64,000 nucleotides of DNA from JACCWP01 sp963785115 (GCA_963785115.1 CAWATY010000023.1:248001-312000); one strand, 5' to 3'; shown: positions 7,899-16,781, numbered from the stretch's first letter. Numbers and translations are program-made. Notes: generated from the letters alone by a model not told the origin.

Positions 7899-8070
7899 CG
7901 GTCCCTCCCCAGGGCGATGAGCGCGAGCGGCCGCTGCGCTCACTGCGCACCCTGGGCCAGGGAGGCGAAGTCCGCATTTCGGAGCCGTCGGGAAGCCGTC
8001 AGAGACACGCCCCCGGCGTCCGTCGTTCATCCGGACAAACGACTCCGAGCACGCGACCCCGTCACCCCGA

Positions 8071-8940
8071 TCAGTGCTGCACGATGAGCGCGTCCACGTC
8101 TACCCGGGCCCGCCCCGGTGTCGCGCGGTTCACCACCTCGACGACGTGCTCGCCGGGACCCAGCGACCGGGACCAGACGACCACTCGGCGCCGGGTCTCG
8201 CCGGCCTGGGAGTCGACCGTGGCCACCGCGACCCCGTCGACGCTGATACGCACCTCGCCGCGCTGGGGTGCCTTCGTCATGATCAGGGCGATCCGGCTCA
8301 TGTCCTCGATCGTGATGGTGACGGTCGCCCCCTTGGTGCTGGTGTGGATCAGACGCCCACCGGACACGCACGTGCACAGTGCGGGCTCCCAGCCATGCGA
8401 CCGAGCGATCGTCGGCGCACCGATCATGAACGACGCCGTGGTCCCGTCCTCCTGGACGACGTAGGGCGACACCTGGGCCTCTTCGTACCGGGCATTGCCG
8501 GCCATGTCGTAGGCGGTGACTGCCCAGCCTGCCTTGACCTGCGAGCCGCCACCGCAGTCGCCGTGATTGTCGGTGGCCGTCGCCCGGAAGGCGGTGTCGT
8601 GGGGCCCGCCGTAGTTGGACCACCAGTCGTACAGCACGGCGGGAGGACCACCCCGCGACAGTTCCCAGATGTTGTAGCCGCGGATGCCGCTGGGATCGCG
8701 CGCCGTCCAGCTCACCCGGTACGGGATGTCGGTGTAGATGTCGGGGGCGCACTCCTGGCCGGGCTGGTTGCTGCGACCGACCTGCGCACCCACCACCCAG
8801 TCGGCCTGGACCTCCAGGTGTGGTGCCTGCCGATCCGGTCCCTGCCCGTGCGCCTCAGGAGCCACCAGGGGGACGGCGAGGAGCAGGCTCGACAACAACG
8901 CGGTCGTCGCAGGCATCAGCCGACGGGCCACCATGCGCAC
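8071..8940 (-). CDS. secreted protein with C-terminal beta-sandwich-like domain
   Basis: 289 residues with a Sec signal peptide: RRLMPATTALLSSLLLAVPLVA then a cleavage region near AHG at residue 32. The mature part has six cysteines that could form disulfides, aromatic-rich strands (YRVSWTARDPSGIRGYNIWEL), and a C-terminal 90 residues (GATVTITIEDMS...WSRSLGPGEHVVEVVN...RVDVDALIV) that resemble the jelly-roll carbohydrate-binding modules often added to secreted actinobacterial enzymes. No catalytic domain is recognised. Start is GTG 8940, with an ATG two codons later as an alternative. It lies alone between the Rho_N cluster and the amidase gene. Confidence 0.72.
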   Translation of the reverse strand: MRMVARRLMPATTALLSSLLLAVPLVAPEAHGQGPDRQAPHLEVQADWVVGAQVGRSNQPGQECAPDIYTDIPYRVSWTARDPSGIRGYNIWELSRGGPPAVLYDWWSNYGGPHDTAFRATATDNHGDCGGGSQVKAGWAVTAYDMAGNARYEEAQVSPYVVQEDGTTASFMIGAPTIARSHGWEPALCTCVSGGRLIHTSTKGATVTITIEDMSRIALIMTKAPQRGEVRISVDGVAVATVDSQAGETRRRVVVWSRSLGPGEHVVEVVNRATPGRARVDVDALIVQH

Positions 8941-9063
8941 CCCCTGCGCTATCGGGGCCTCCTGCCCCGCGGCACCGCACCGTTGCGACGTCGTATCGGC
9001 GACCGTAGTGGTCCGAACGCCCCCGTTGCACCGTTTCGGCTACTGCGATCCCGGCGACCGCCC

Positions 9064-10182
9064 TCAGTCGAGCAAAGCGGCCCAGGTCTCCGCGCCGACC
9101 GCGCCGTCAGCGGTCAGTCCGGCCGCGCGCTGATAGGCAGCGACGGCGTCTGCCGTACGGGCGGTGAACTGGCCGTCGACGGCGACCGGCCGACCGGCGG
9201 CCGACAGCAGCAGCTGGGCGGCCCGCACGGCCTCGGTGGCACCGGCGCGCGGACGGTGGCTGCCGACCATCACCGTGGTGACGGCCGACTCCCAGGTACG
9301 CGGGCCTGCCGTGCCGTCGATCGGCAGCCGCCGGGCGCGCTGGAAGGCCCGCACCGCCGCCACGGTGGCGCCGCCGACCACCCCGTCGACCGGAACCGAC
9401 TGCCCGCCCTGGCGGAGCAGGTGCTGCAGGGCGCGCACCCGCACGCCCTCGGCGCCACGGGACGTGGTCGGCCACTGCCGGGCAGCCGGCAGCGGCCGCT
9501 CGCCGAGCGCGGAGCCCACGGCGGCGCGCAGGTCGGGCAGCATCCCGTAGAGCACCTCGCCCGGGCATTCGGTGGCGTTGAAGTCGCGGTGGCCGAGGAT
9601 GCCGGACGACGCAATGCCGTACTGCCCGCAGATCCAGGCGCTGGTCTCGACCAGCGAGTCCCACAGCGCCTGGGTGGGGCCGACGGACGTGTAGGTGCCC
9701 TCGTTCTCGATCCCGATGCAGGTGGAGTTGTAGCCGCCGACGTGCGCGCCGATGACGTGCTGCGTGCCGCCGGACACCGCACCCAGGCTCTCGTGCCGGC
9801 CCTCCATGACGTAGCCACCGCGGCTGATCGTGAACTGCTGGCCGCTGTCGATCCAGCCGTTGCCGAAGTGCCACTGCTGGATGTCGCGCGCGAGCTGGTA
9901 GGCGTGCGCCTGGGTGTAGTCGGTGGAGTTGGCGCTGGCGGTGTGGTGCACGACCAGGTTCGCCGGCGGCGACGTGAACTCGATCGTCCCGCGGGCCGCC
10001 TCGGCGCCCCAGGTGGCGCAGGAGGCCACGCTGGGGGCGGCGACGGCGCCCGGCGCCAGCCGCAGCTGGAAGGGACCGACGGCGGCGGCCGTGCCCAGCA
10101 CCGCGCCGGCTCGGAACACCGAGCGGCGACTCGGCCGGAGCGACCGGTCGGGGCGGGGGGTCGGGGCGGCAGTTCCGGTCAT
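9064..10182 (-). CDS. Tat-exported N-acetylmuramoyl-L-alanine amidase with two peptidoglycan-binding domains
   Basis: 372 residues. RRSVFRAGAVLGTAAA at residues 19-34 is a twin-arginine signal. Residues about 65-225 are an Amidase_2/PGRP domain with zinc ligands visible in NLVVHHTAS near 76 and GHRDFNATECPG near 195, and the substrate-site Tyr/Cys segment NSTCIGIENEG. Two PG_binding_1 repeats follow: about 240-300 (VRALQHLL...FQRARRLPIDGTAG) and 310-372 (AAQLLLSAAGRPVAVDGQF...AYQRAAGLTADG). It cleaves the MurNAc-L-Ala bond (family knowledge). It is transcribed divergently, across 120 bases, from another Tat-exported wall hydrolase. Confidence 0.92.
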   Translation of the reverse strand: MTGTAAPTPRPDRSLRPSRRSVFRAGAVLGTAAAVGPFQLRLAPGAVAAPSVASCATWGAEAARGTIEFTSPPANLVVHHTASANSTDYTQAHAYQLARDIQQWHFGNGWIDSGQQFTISRGGYVMEGRHESLGAVSGGTQHVIGAHVGGYNSTCIGIENEGTYTSVGPTQALWDSLVETSAWICGQYGIASSGILGHRDFNATECPGEVLYGMLPDLRAAVGSALGERPLPAARQWPTTSRGAEGVRVRALQHLLRQGGQSVPVDGVVGGATVAAVRAFQRARRLPIDGTAGPRTWESAVTTVMVGSHRPRAGATEAVRAAQLLLSAAGRPVAVDGQFTARTADAVAAYQRAAGLTADGAVGAETWAALLD

Positions 10183-10302
10183 GGCGGTCCTCCTCCAGGG
10201 CGGATGTCGATCTCCTGACCGTAGGACGCGGTGGGGTCATCTGTCCCGTTTCGTGACCTTTTATCCCACTAGCCTGAGGCGCATCCGACGAGGAGGTTCG
10301 CC

Positions 10303-11067
10303 ATGACGCCGACCCGACCCCTGTCCCGACCCCTGTCCCGCCGCACCCTGATCCGCGGCGCCGTGGCGGTGCCCGTCGCCGCCGGCCTGGCCGCCGTCGC
10401 CGCCGGCCCCGCGGCGGCGTACTCGTGGACCCGCACCCTCGCCGAGGGTTCATCCGGCGCCGACGTCGCCGAGCTGCAGGTACGGGTCGCCGGCTGGGCC
10501 GCCGACTCCGCCCAGCAGACCTACGTGGCCGTCGACGGCGCGTTCGGGGCGGGCACCAAGGCCGCCGTCGTGCGGTTCCAGCGGGCGTACGGTTTGTCGG
10601 CCGACGGTGTCGCCGGACCACAGACGCACACCGCGCTGAACGCGCTGGAGAGCGCCGACGGCTCCACCGCGCACTTCGAGTGGACCGAGTTCGACTCCAA
10701 GGACGGCGCCGGCTTCACCGGTGGGAAGGTCGGCGAGTCGACGGTGCGCGAGAACGTGCGCCGGCTGATGTACAAGCTGGAGGCGCTGCGGCTGAAGTCC
10801 GGCGGCGGCGCGGTGACGGTGAACTCCGGCTTCCGCTCGGTGGCCCACAACGCCTCCGTCGGCGGGGCCAGCAACTCGATGCACGTCTACGGCGTCGCCG
10901 GCGACGTCGTCGTCTCCGGCCGCACGACCCGGCAGACCTACCAGGTGGCCGAGACCTGCGGCTTCTCCGGCCTGGAGGCCTACACCCACTCCTGGCAGCA
11001 CTGCGACAGCCGAGTCGAGTACGCCTACGGCTCACAGTCGTGGTGGTGGGAGTCCGGCACCGTCTGA
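10303..11067 (+). CDS. Tat-exported M15 family zinc carboxypeptidase with peptidoglycan-binding domain
   Basis: 254 residues. SRRTLIRGAVAVPVAAG near residues 12-28 is a Tat signal. Residues about 45-110 are a PG_binding_1 domain (AELQVRV...FQRAYGLSADGVAG). Residues about 125-254 are a peptidase M15_3 domain: SGFRS near 172, the zinc motif NSMHVYGVAGDVVV (His and Asp ligands) near 188-201, and a late YTHSWQHCD segment with further His. Such enzymes trim D-Ala-D-Ala stem ends (known for the family). A GAGGAGG ribosome site precedes the ATG. Seven of the 254 residues are Trp, six of them in the mature M15 part. Confidence 0.88.
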   Translation: MTPTRPLSRPLSRRTLIRGAVAVPVAAGLAAVAAGPAAAYSWTRTLAEGSSGADVAELQVRVAGWAADSAQQTYVAVDGAFGAGTKAAVVRFQRAYGLSADGVAGPQTHTALNALESADGSTAHFEWTEFDSKDGAGFTGGKVGESTVRENVRRLMYKLEALRLKSGGGAVTVNSGFRSVAHNASVGGASNSMHVYGVAGDVVVSGRTTRQTYQVAETCGFSGLEAYTHSWQHCDSRVEYAYGSQSWWWESGTV

Positions 11068-11120
11068 GCCCCCGGCCTAGGCTCGGTCGGCGGGGTCCGT
11101 CGATCGGCAGGAGACGTTAC

Positions 11121-11987
11121 GTGCAGCAGCGCAGCATCGGTGACGTGCAGGTGAGCGCGGTCGGCCTCGGCGCCATGCCGTTCTCCGTCGACCCGATCCC
11201 GGACACCGACCGCGCGGTCGCGACGGTGCACGCAGCCCTGGAGGCCGGCGTCACGCTGATCGACACCGCCGACGCGTACACCTGCACCGAGGCCGACTAC
11301 ATGCCCGGCCACAACGAGCAGCTGGTGGCCCGCGCGCTCGCCTCGTGGGGCGGTGACACCGACGAGGTGCTGGTCGCGACCAAGGGCGGGCACACCCGCT
11401 CGCCCGACGGCAGCTGGGGCACCGACGGGCGGCCCGAGCACCTGCGGCGCGCGGCCGAGGCGTCGCTGCGCACCCTGCAGGTCGAGGCGATCGGGCTCTA
11501 CCAGCACCACCGTCCCGACCCCGACGTCCCGTACGAGGAGACGATGGGTGGGCTCAACGAGCTGCTCGAGGCCGGGCTGGTGCAGCGGGTGGGCATCTCC
11601 AACGCCGACCCCGACCAGATCCGTGCCGCGCACCGGGTGATCGGCGACGGGCTGGTCAGCGTGCAGAACCAGCTGTCGCCGAAGTTCCGCAGCAGCCTGC
11701 CCGAGGTGGAGGTCTGCGACGAGCTGGGTCTGGCCTTCCTGCCGTGGAGCCCGCTCGGGGGAATGCGCCAGGCGAGCGACCTCGGCGAGCGGCACTCGGC
11801 GTTCGCCGATGTGGCGCGGCGGCACGGCGCCAGTCCGCAGCAGGTCGCGCTGGCCTGGCTGCTCGGGCTGTCCGAGCGGGTGGTGCCGATCCCGGGGGCC
11901 AGCCGGCCGGAGTCGATCCGCAGCTCGGTGGAGGCGGCCGGACTCGAGCTGTCCGCCGACGACCGCTCCGCGCTCGACGATGCCTGA
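11121..11987 (+). CDS. aldo/keto reductase
   Basis: 288 residues, a TIM-barrel NADPH-dependent oxidoreductase. The GTG at 11121 follows AGGAGA and gives QQRSIGDVQVSAVGLGAMPF, the usual AKR opening. Seen: LIDTADAYT near residue 50 (catalytic Asp/Tyr), VATKGG near 88 (catalytic Lys), YQHHRPDPDVP near 130, GISNADPDQI near 165, and QNQLSP then LAFLPWSPLGG before the NADPH-binding region VVPIPGASRPESI. The substrate is unknown. Its end overlaps the start of the thioesterase gene by 8 bases. Confidence 0.88.
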   Translation: MQQRSIGDVQVSAVGLGAMPFSVDPIPDTDRAVATVHAALEAGVTLIDTADAYTCTEADYMPGHNEQLVARALASWGGDTDEVLVATKGGHTRSPDGSWGTDGRPEHLRRAAEASLRTLQVEAIGLYQHHRPDPDVPYEETMGGLNELLEAGLVQRVGISNADPDQIRAAHRVIGDGLVSVQNQLSPKFRSSLPEVEVCDELGLAFLPWSPLGGMRQASDLGERHSAFADVARRHGASPQQVALAWLLGLSERVVPIPGASRPESIRSSVEAAGLELSADDRSALDDA

Positions 11988-12426
11988 GCCGTCGCCCTTC
12001 GCGCCGGGTGCGTCGCTGGGGCCGTTCGCCGACCATGTCGGGCTCCGGCTGACGCATGCCGACGGCGACGAGGTCCGCGGCGAGTGGGAGGCGGGCGAAC
12101 ACCTGCACCAGCCGTTCGGGCTGGTCAACGGCGGTGCGCACAGCACGGTCGTCGAGACCCTGGCCAGCGTGGCGGCGGGGATCTGGTTCGGCGACCGCGG
12201 CTCGGTCGTGGGGGTCTCGAACCAGACCGACTTCTACCGGGCGGTACGCACCGGCCCGCTGCGGTCGAGGGCGGTGCCGATCCACCGGGGGCGCTCGCAG
12301 CAGGTGTGGGTGGTCGAGACCCACGACGCCTCCGACCGGCTGGTGGCCCGCGGGCAGGTCCGGCTGCAGAACCTGCCCAGCGCGGGTGGATCCGGGAGCG
12401 GATCGGGGACCGGATCCGGAACGTGA
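11980..12426 (+). CDS. PaaI-type hot-dog thioesterase
   Basis: 148 residues, one hot-dog domain. Diagnostic is HQPFGLVNGGAHSTVVETLAS near residues 46-66, where HG/NGG and the following Glu form the PaaI-type active site, then VVGVSNQTDFYRAV. These enzymes hydrolyse acyl- or aryl-CoA thioesters. 1,4-dihydroxy-2-naphthoyl-CoA hydrolase (MenI-like) belongs to the same superfamily, so a menaquinone role is conceivable but not shown. The ATG at 11980 lies inside the end of the aldo/keto reductase gene. The C-terminus is a Gly/Ser/Thr repeat tail (GGSGSGSGTGSGT). Confidence 0.8.
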   Translation: MPEPSPFAPGASLGPFADHVGLRLTHADGDEVRGEWEAGEHLHQPFGLVNGGAHSTVVETLASVAAGIWFGDRGSVVGVSNQTDFYRAVRTGPLRSRAVPIHRGRSQQVWVVETHDASDRLVARGQVRLQNLPSAGGSGSGSGTGSGT

Positions 12427-12564
12427 CCCATGTCGCCCCGCCGCCTGGCGGACGTGGCGAGCGATCCTGTCCTACGCGCCTATCCTGGTAGGTGGCACAC
12501 ATCCGCGTACGAGCGGGGCGAGTGCGACCCGACCGGTCCACGTCCCGCCGGGAAGAGGACCCGC

Positions 12565-14478
12565 GTGACCAGGCAGGTCAAGCAGCTCGACCGCGTCATC
12601 ATCAGATTCGCCGGCGACTCCGGCGACGGCATGCAGCTCACCGGTGACCGGTTCACCCAGGAGACGGCACTGTTCGGCAACGACCTGTCGACGCTGCCGA
12701 ACTTCCCCGCCGAGATCCGAGCGCCAGCCGGCACGATGGCGGGCGTCTCCAGCTTCCAGGTGCACTTCGCCGACCACGACATCCTGACCCCGGGCGACGC
12801 GCCCGACGTGCTGGTGGCGATGAACCCGGCCGCGCTGCGGGCCAACATCCGCGACGTCCCGCGCGGGGCGACGATCATCGTCGACACCCACGACTTCTCG
12901 TCCCGCAACCTCACGAAGGCGGGCTACGAGACCAACCCGCTCGAGGACGGCACGCTGGAGCCGTACCTCGTGCACGACGTCGACCTCACGGCGCTGACCG
13001 TCGAGGCGGTCAAGGAGTTCGGGCTGTCCCGCAAGGACGCCGGCCGGGCCAAGAACATGTTCGCGCTCGGGCTGCTGTCGTGGATGTACGACCGCCCGAC
13101 CGAGCCGACGGTGGAGTTCCTCACCACCCGGTTCGGCTCCCGCCCGACGCTGCGCGACGCCAACGTGACGGCGTTCCGCACCGGGTGGAACTTCGGGGAG
13201 ACGACCGAGGCGTTCGCGGTGCGCTACGAGGTGAAGCCGGCGTCGATGGAGACCGGCCGCTACCGCAACGTCACCGGCAACACCGCGCTCGCGTACGGGC
13301 TGATCGCGGCCAGCAAGCAGTCCGGCCTGCCGCTGTTCCTCGGGTCGTACCCGATCACCCCGGCCTCCGACATCCTGCACGAGCTGAGCAAGCACAAGCG
13401 GTTCGGCGTGACGACGTTCCAGGCCGAGGACGAGATCTCCGGTGTCGGCGCCGCGCTGGGCGCGGCGTTCGGTGGGGCGCTCGGCGTGACCACGACCTCG
13501 GGGCCGGGGGTGTCGCTGAAGTCGGAGACGATCGGGCTAGCGGTGATGCTCGAGCTGCCGCTGCTGGTCTGCGACATCCAGCGCGGCGGGCCGAGCACCG
13601 GGCTGCCGACCAAGGCCGAGCAGGCCGACCTGCTGCAGGCGATGTTCGGCCGCAACGGCGAGGCGCCGCTGCCGATCGTGGCCCCCCGCTCACCGGCCGA
13701 CTGCTTCGACGCCACCCTCGAGGCGGTGCGGATCGCCGTGACGTACCGGACGCCGGTGATCCTGCTGTCCGACGGCTACCTGGCCAACGGGTCCGAGCCG
13801 TGGCAGCTGCCCGACGTGAGTGCGCTGCCGACGATCGACCCCGCCTTCGCCACCGGGCCCAACGAGGTCGCCGATGACGGCACCGAGTCGTTCCAGCCGT
13901 ACCTGCGCGACCCCGACACGCTGGCCCGCCCGTGGGCGGTGCCGGGGACGCCGGAGCTGATGAACCGGATCGGCGGGCTGGAGAAGGCCGACCGCACCGG
14001 CGACATCTCCTACGACCCCGACAACCACGACCTGATGGTGCGCACCCGGCAGGCCAAGATCGACCGCATCGCCGACACGATCCCCCCGCTCGAGGTCGAC
14101 GACCCCACCGGCGACGCCAAGCTGCTGGTCGTCGGCTGGGGCTCGACGTACGGGCCGATCGGCGCAGGCGTGCGACGGGTGCGGCGCGACGGCGGCAAGG
14201 TGGCGCAGGTGCACCTGCGGCACCTCAGCCCGATGCCCAACGACCTCGGCGACGTGCTGGCCCGCTACGAGCGGGTGGTCGTGCCCGAGATGAACCTCGG
14301 CCAGCTGGCGCTGCTGCTCCGTGGTCGCTACCTGATCGATGCCAAGAGCCACAACCAGGTGCGCGGCCTGCCGTTCAAGGCCGCCGAGCTCGCCGACGTG
14401 TTCCGCGAGCACCTGTCCGAGATGGCCGAGACGGCCGGTGACGCCCCGCGCGACACCGGCGAGGAGGTGTCTGCATGA
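12565..14478 (+). CDS. korA: 2-oxoglutarate:ferredoxin oxidoreductase, fused gamma-alpha subunit
   Basis: 637 residues. Residues 1-190 are the gamma domain (IIRFAGDSGDGMQLTGDRF, EIRAPAGTMAGVSSFQVHF), fused to an alpha/pyrimidine-binding domain (GNTALAYGLIAAS, YPITPASDILHEL near 272, TTTSGPGVSLKSE near 310) and a transketolase-C-like end. KorAB decarboxylates 2-oxoglutarate to succinyl-CoA with ferredoxin as acceptor; in actinobacteria this oxygen-tolerant enzyme supplements or replaces the KGDH complex (known). The GTG at 12565 follows GGAAGAGG and gives the family start VTRQVKQLDRVIIRFAG. A 138-base leader precedes it. It overlaps korB by 4 bases. Confidence 0.93.
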   Translation: MTRQVKQLDRVIIRFAGDSGDGMQLTGDRFTQETALFGNDLSTLPNFPAEIRAPAGTMAGVSSFQVHFADHDILTPGDAPDVLVAMNPAALRANIRDVPRGATIIVDTHDFSSRNLTKAGYETNPLEDGTLEPYLVHDVDLTALTVEAVKEFGLSRKDAGRAKNMFALGLLSWMYDRPTEPTVEFLTTRFGSRPTLRDANVTAFRTGWNFGETTEAFAVRYEVKPASMETGRYRNVTGNTALAYGLIAASKQSGLPLFLGSYPITPASDILHELSKHKRFGVTTFQAEDEISGVGAALGAAFGGALGVTTTSGPGVSLKSETIGLAVMLELPLLVCDIQRGGPSTGLPTKAEQADLLQAMFGRNGEAPLPIVAPRSPADCFDATLEAVRIAVTYRTPVILLSDGYLANGSEPWQLPDVSALPTIDPAFATGPNEVADDGTESFQPYLRDPDTLARPWAVPGTPELMNRIGGLEKADRTGDISYDPDNHDLMVRTRQAKIDRIADTIPPLEVDDPTGDAKLLVVGWGSTYGPIGAGVRRVRRDGGKVAQVHLRHLSPMPNDLGDVLARYERVVVPEMNLGQLALLLRGRYLIDAKSHNQVRGLPFKAAELADVFREHLSEMAETAGDAPRDTGEEVSA

Positions 14479-15554
14479 CCGCCGTCGACCTGCCCGCGCC
14501 GGTGCTGGCCCGTGACGGGCTGGAGGGTGTGCCGAGCACCGACGACAAGCAGACCCGCAAGGAGTACACCTCCGACCAGGAGGTGCGCTGGTGCCCCGGC
14601 TGCGGCGACTACATCGTGCTGAACGCGGTGCAGGGCTTCCTGCCGGACCTGGGGCTGCGGCGCGAGAACATCGTCTTCGTCTCGGGGATCGGGTGCTCGT
14701 CGCGCTTTCCCTACTACCTCGACACCTACGGCATGCACTCGATCCACGGGCGCGCGCCGGCGATCGCGACCGGCCTGGCGACGACCCGGCCCGACCTGTC
14801 GGTGTGGGTGGTGACCGGTGACGGCGACGCGCTGTCGATCGGCGGCAACCACCTGATCCACGCCCTGCGCCGCAACGTGAACATGACGATCCTGCTGTTC
14901 AACAACCGGATCTACGGGCTGACCAAGGGGCAGTACTCACCCACCTCGGAGACGGGCAAGGTCACCAAGTCGACGCCGATGGGGTCGGTCGACACGCCGT
15001 TCAACCCGGTGTCGCTGGCGCTGGGGGCCGAGGCGACGTTCGTGGGCCGGACGATCGACTCCGACCGGGCACACCTGACCGGCGTGCTGCGCGAGGCGGC
15101 CGCCCATCGCGGCACGTCGCTGGTGGAGATCTACCAGAACTGCCCGATCTTCAACGACGGCGCGTTCGACGCGTTCAAGGACAAGGACAGCCGCGAGGCC
15201 GCGGTGATCCCGCTGGAGCACGGCATGCCGGTGCGGTTCGGTCCGGACGGTTCGCTGGGCGTCGTCCGCGACCAGGCGAGCGGGTCGATGCGGGTGGCCG
15301 AGGTCGCCGAGGTCGGCGAGGACGCACTGGTCGTCCACGACGCGCACGCCGACGACTCGACCGGGGCCTTCGCGCTGTCTCGGCTGACCGACGCGGGCAT
15401 CCTGCAGCAGTCGCCGATCGGGATCTTCCGCCAGGTCGAGCGCCCCACCTACGACGACCTGGCCCGCAGCCAGGTCCGGACCGCCCAGGAGACCGAGGGC
15501 CACGGCGACCTCGCCGCCCTGCTCGCCGGCAAGGACACCTGGACCGTCGACTGA
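14475..15554 (+). CDS. korB: 2-oxoglutarate:ferredoxin oxidoreductase, beta subunit
   Basis: 359 residues. WCPGCGDYIVLNAVQ near residue 38 has the first two cysteines of the [4Fe-4S] site, GIGCSSRFPYYLDTYGMHSIHGR near 75 continues it, and VVTGDGDALSIGGNHLIHALRRN near 115 is the thiamine diphosphate GDG...N motif. NNRIYGLTKGQYSPTS follows. It pairs with korA, overlapping by 4 bases (ATGA). Transcription probably ends at the strong hairpin 20 bases downstream. Confidence 0.94.
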   Translation: MTAVDLPAPVLARDGLEGVPSTDDKQTRKEYTSDQEVRWCPGCGDYIVLNAVQGFLPDLGLRRENIVFVSGIGCSSRFPYYLDTYGMHSIHGRAPAIATGLATTRPDLSVWVVTGDGDALSIGGNHLIHALRRNVNMTILLFNNRIYGLTKGQYSPTSETGKVTKSTPMGSVDTPFNPVSLALGAEATFVGRTIDSDRAHLTGVLREAAAHRGTSLVEIYQNCPIFNDGAFDAFKDKDSREAAVIPLEHGMPVRFGPDGSLGVVRDQASGSMRVAEVAEVGEDALVVHDAHADDSTGAFALSRLTDAGILQQSPIGIFRQVERPTYDDLARSQVRTAQETEGHGDLAALLAGKDTWTVD

Positions 15555-15573
15555 CCCGCGCCTGCGGCGCGAC

Positions 15574-15603
15574 GCGTTTTCGCAGCCCAGGCTGCGAAAA
15601 CGC
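15574..15603 (+). terminator. perfect 14-bp inverted repeat after korB
   Basis: The left arm at 15574-15587 (GCGTTTTCGCAGCC) and right arm at 15590-15603 are exactly complementary with two bases between them, so the real loop is probably 4-6 nt. It begins 20 bases after the korB stop. No U-tract follows. A hairpin-only terminator, common in actinobacteria, is the simplest reading. Confidence 0.65.
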
Positions 15604-15606
15604 CAC

Positions 15607-15632
15607 TTCCCCAGCGCTGTATCGCTGGGGAA
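15607..15632 (+). repeat. second hairpin after korB plus repeated CGCTGGGGA
   Basis: TTCCCCAGCG at 15607-15616 pairs with CGCTGGGGAA at 15623-15632 across a 6-base loop. The word CGCTGGGGA occurs again at 15643-15651, directly before the alcohol dehydrogenase start at 15659, where its GGGGAGG could serve as ribosome site. Two alternative pairings with the left arm are therefore possible. Confidence 0.55.
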
Positions 15633-15658
15633 CTGTCGATTTCGCTGGGGAGGCCTAG

Positions 15659-16720
15659 GTGCGGGCGGTCGTGTACGAGGCCTTCGGCGGGCCGATCGAG
15701 GTACGTGACGTCGTCGAACCCGACTGCCCGGCGGATGCTGTCGTAGTCCGGGTCGCCGCAACCGGCGTATGCCGCAGCGACTGGCACGGCTGGCACGGGC
15801 ACGACGACGACATCCGGACGCTGCCGCACGTACCCGGCCACGAGCTCGCGGGGACTGTCGACCGGGTCGGCGCCGCCGTCACCGGCTGGTCGCCGGGAGC
15901 CCGCGTCACCACGCCGTTCGTCTGCGCCTGCGGCAGCTGCGAGCAGTGCCGCGCCGGCGACGGACAGGTGTGCAGCCGGCAGACCCAGCCGGGCTTCACC
16001 CACTGGGGCTCGATGGCCGAGCTGGTCGTGATCCGCCATGCCGACGTCAACCTGGTCGCCCTCCCCGACGACGTCGACGACGTCGTGGCCGCCGGGCTCG
16101 GCTGCCGGTTCGCCACCGCCTACCGGGCCGTCACCGTCCACGGACAGGCCGGTCCCGACCGCTGGGTCGCCGTGCACGGCTGCGGCGGCGTCGGGTTGTC
16201 GGCGGTGATGGTGGCGCGCTCCCGCGGCGCGCGGGTGCTCGCGGTCGACCCGTCGTCCGCGGCGCGTACGGCCGCCGCGGCGGTCGGCGCGGAAACGGTG
16301 CTCGATCCCTCCGGGCTCGACCCGGAGACGGTCGGCGCGGCCGTCCGGGACATGACCGACGGCGGTGCGTACGCCAGCCTGGACGCTCTCGGCGGCACCG
16401 CCACCCTGGTGGCGTCGCTGTGCGGACTGCGACCCCGTGGCCGGCACGTGCAGGTCGGCCTGCTCGCCGGCGGGGACGCGCGACCCCCGGTCCCCCTCGG
16501 GCGGCTGGTCGCCCGCGAGCTGGAGCTGGTCGGCAGCCACGGCATGGCCGCCGCCGACTACCCGCCCATGCTGGCCGAGATCGCCGCCGGCACGTTGCGC
16601 CCCGACCGGCTGATCGGCCGGGTCATCGGCTTGGACGACGCCCCCGCCGCCCTGGCCGCCCTCGACCAGCCCGCCGCGGCCGCCGGCATGACCGTCGTTC
16701 GCCTCACGACGACCCCCTGA
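15659..16720 (+). CDS. zinc-dependent alcohol dehydrogenase (MDR family)
   Basis: 353 residues, medium-chain dehydrogenase fold. Zinc and structural features: GVCRSDWHGWHG near residues 36-47 (catalytic Cys), PGHELAG near 60 (catalytic His-Glu), and the four-cysteine structural lobe CACGSCEQCRAGDGQVC at about 87-103. The cofactor-binding Rossmann motif is HGCGGVGLSAV near 170 and a following D (LAVDPS) suggests NAD(H). Substrate is not evident. The start is the GTG at 15659. It lies alone on its strand between the korB terminator region and the serine hydrolase gene 61 bases on. Confidence 0.9.
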   Translation: MRAVVYEAFGGPIEVRDVVEPDCPADAVVVRVAATGVCRSDWHGWHGHDDDIRTLPHVPGHELAGTVDRVGAAVTGWSPGARVTTPFVCACGSCEQCRAGDGQVCSRQTQPGFTHWGSMAELVVIRHADVNLVALPDDVDDVVAAGLGCRFATAYRAVTVHGQAGPDRWVAVHGCGGVGLSAVMVARSRGARVLAVDPSSAARTAAAAVGAETVLDPSGLDPETVGAAVRDMTDGGAYASLDALGGTATLVASLCGLRPRGRHVQVGLLAGGDARPPVPLGRLVARELELVGSHGMAAADYPPMLAEIAAGTLRPDRLIGRVIGLDDAPAALAALDQPAAAAGMTVVRLTTTP

Positions 16721-16781
16721 CCGCCCGCACCCTGCCGCAGCGGGAGTGCCTACGGTGTCCTCACACTCGTCGAGGAGGACC

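Noticed and set aside
12430..12564. An N-terminal extension of korA from ATG 12430
   Set aside because: The added 45 residues do not match the family, while GTG 12565 has a good ribosome site and gives the conserved opening.
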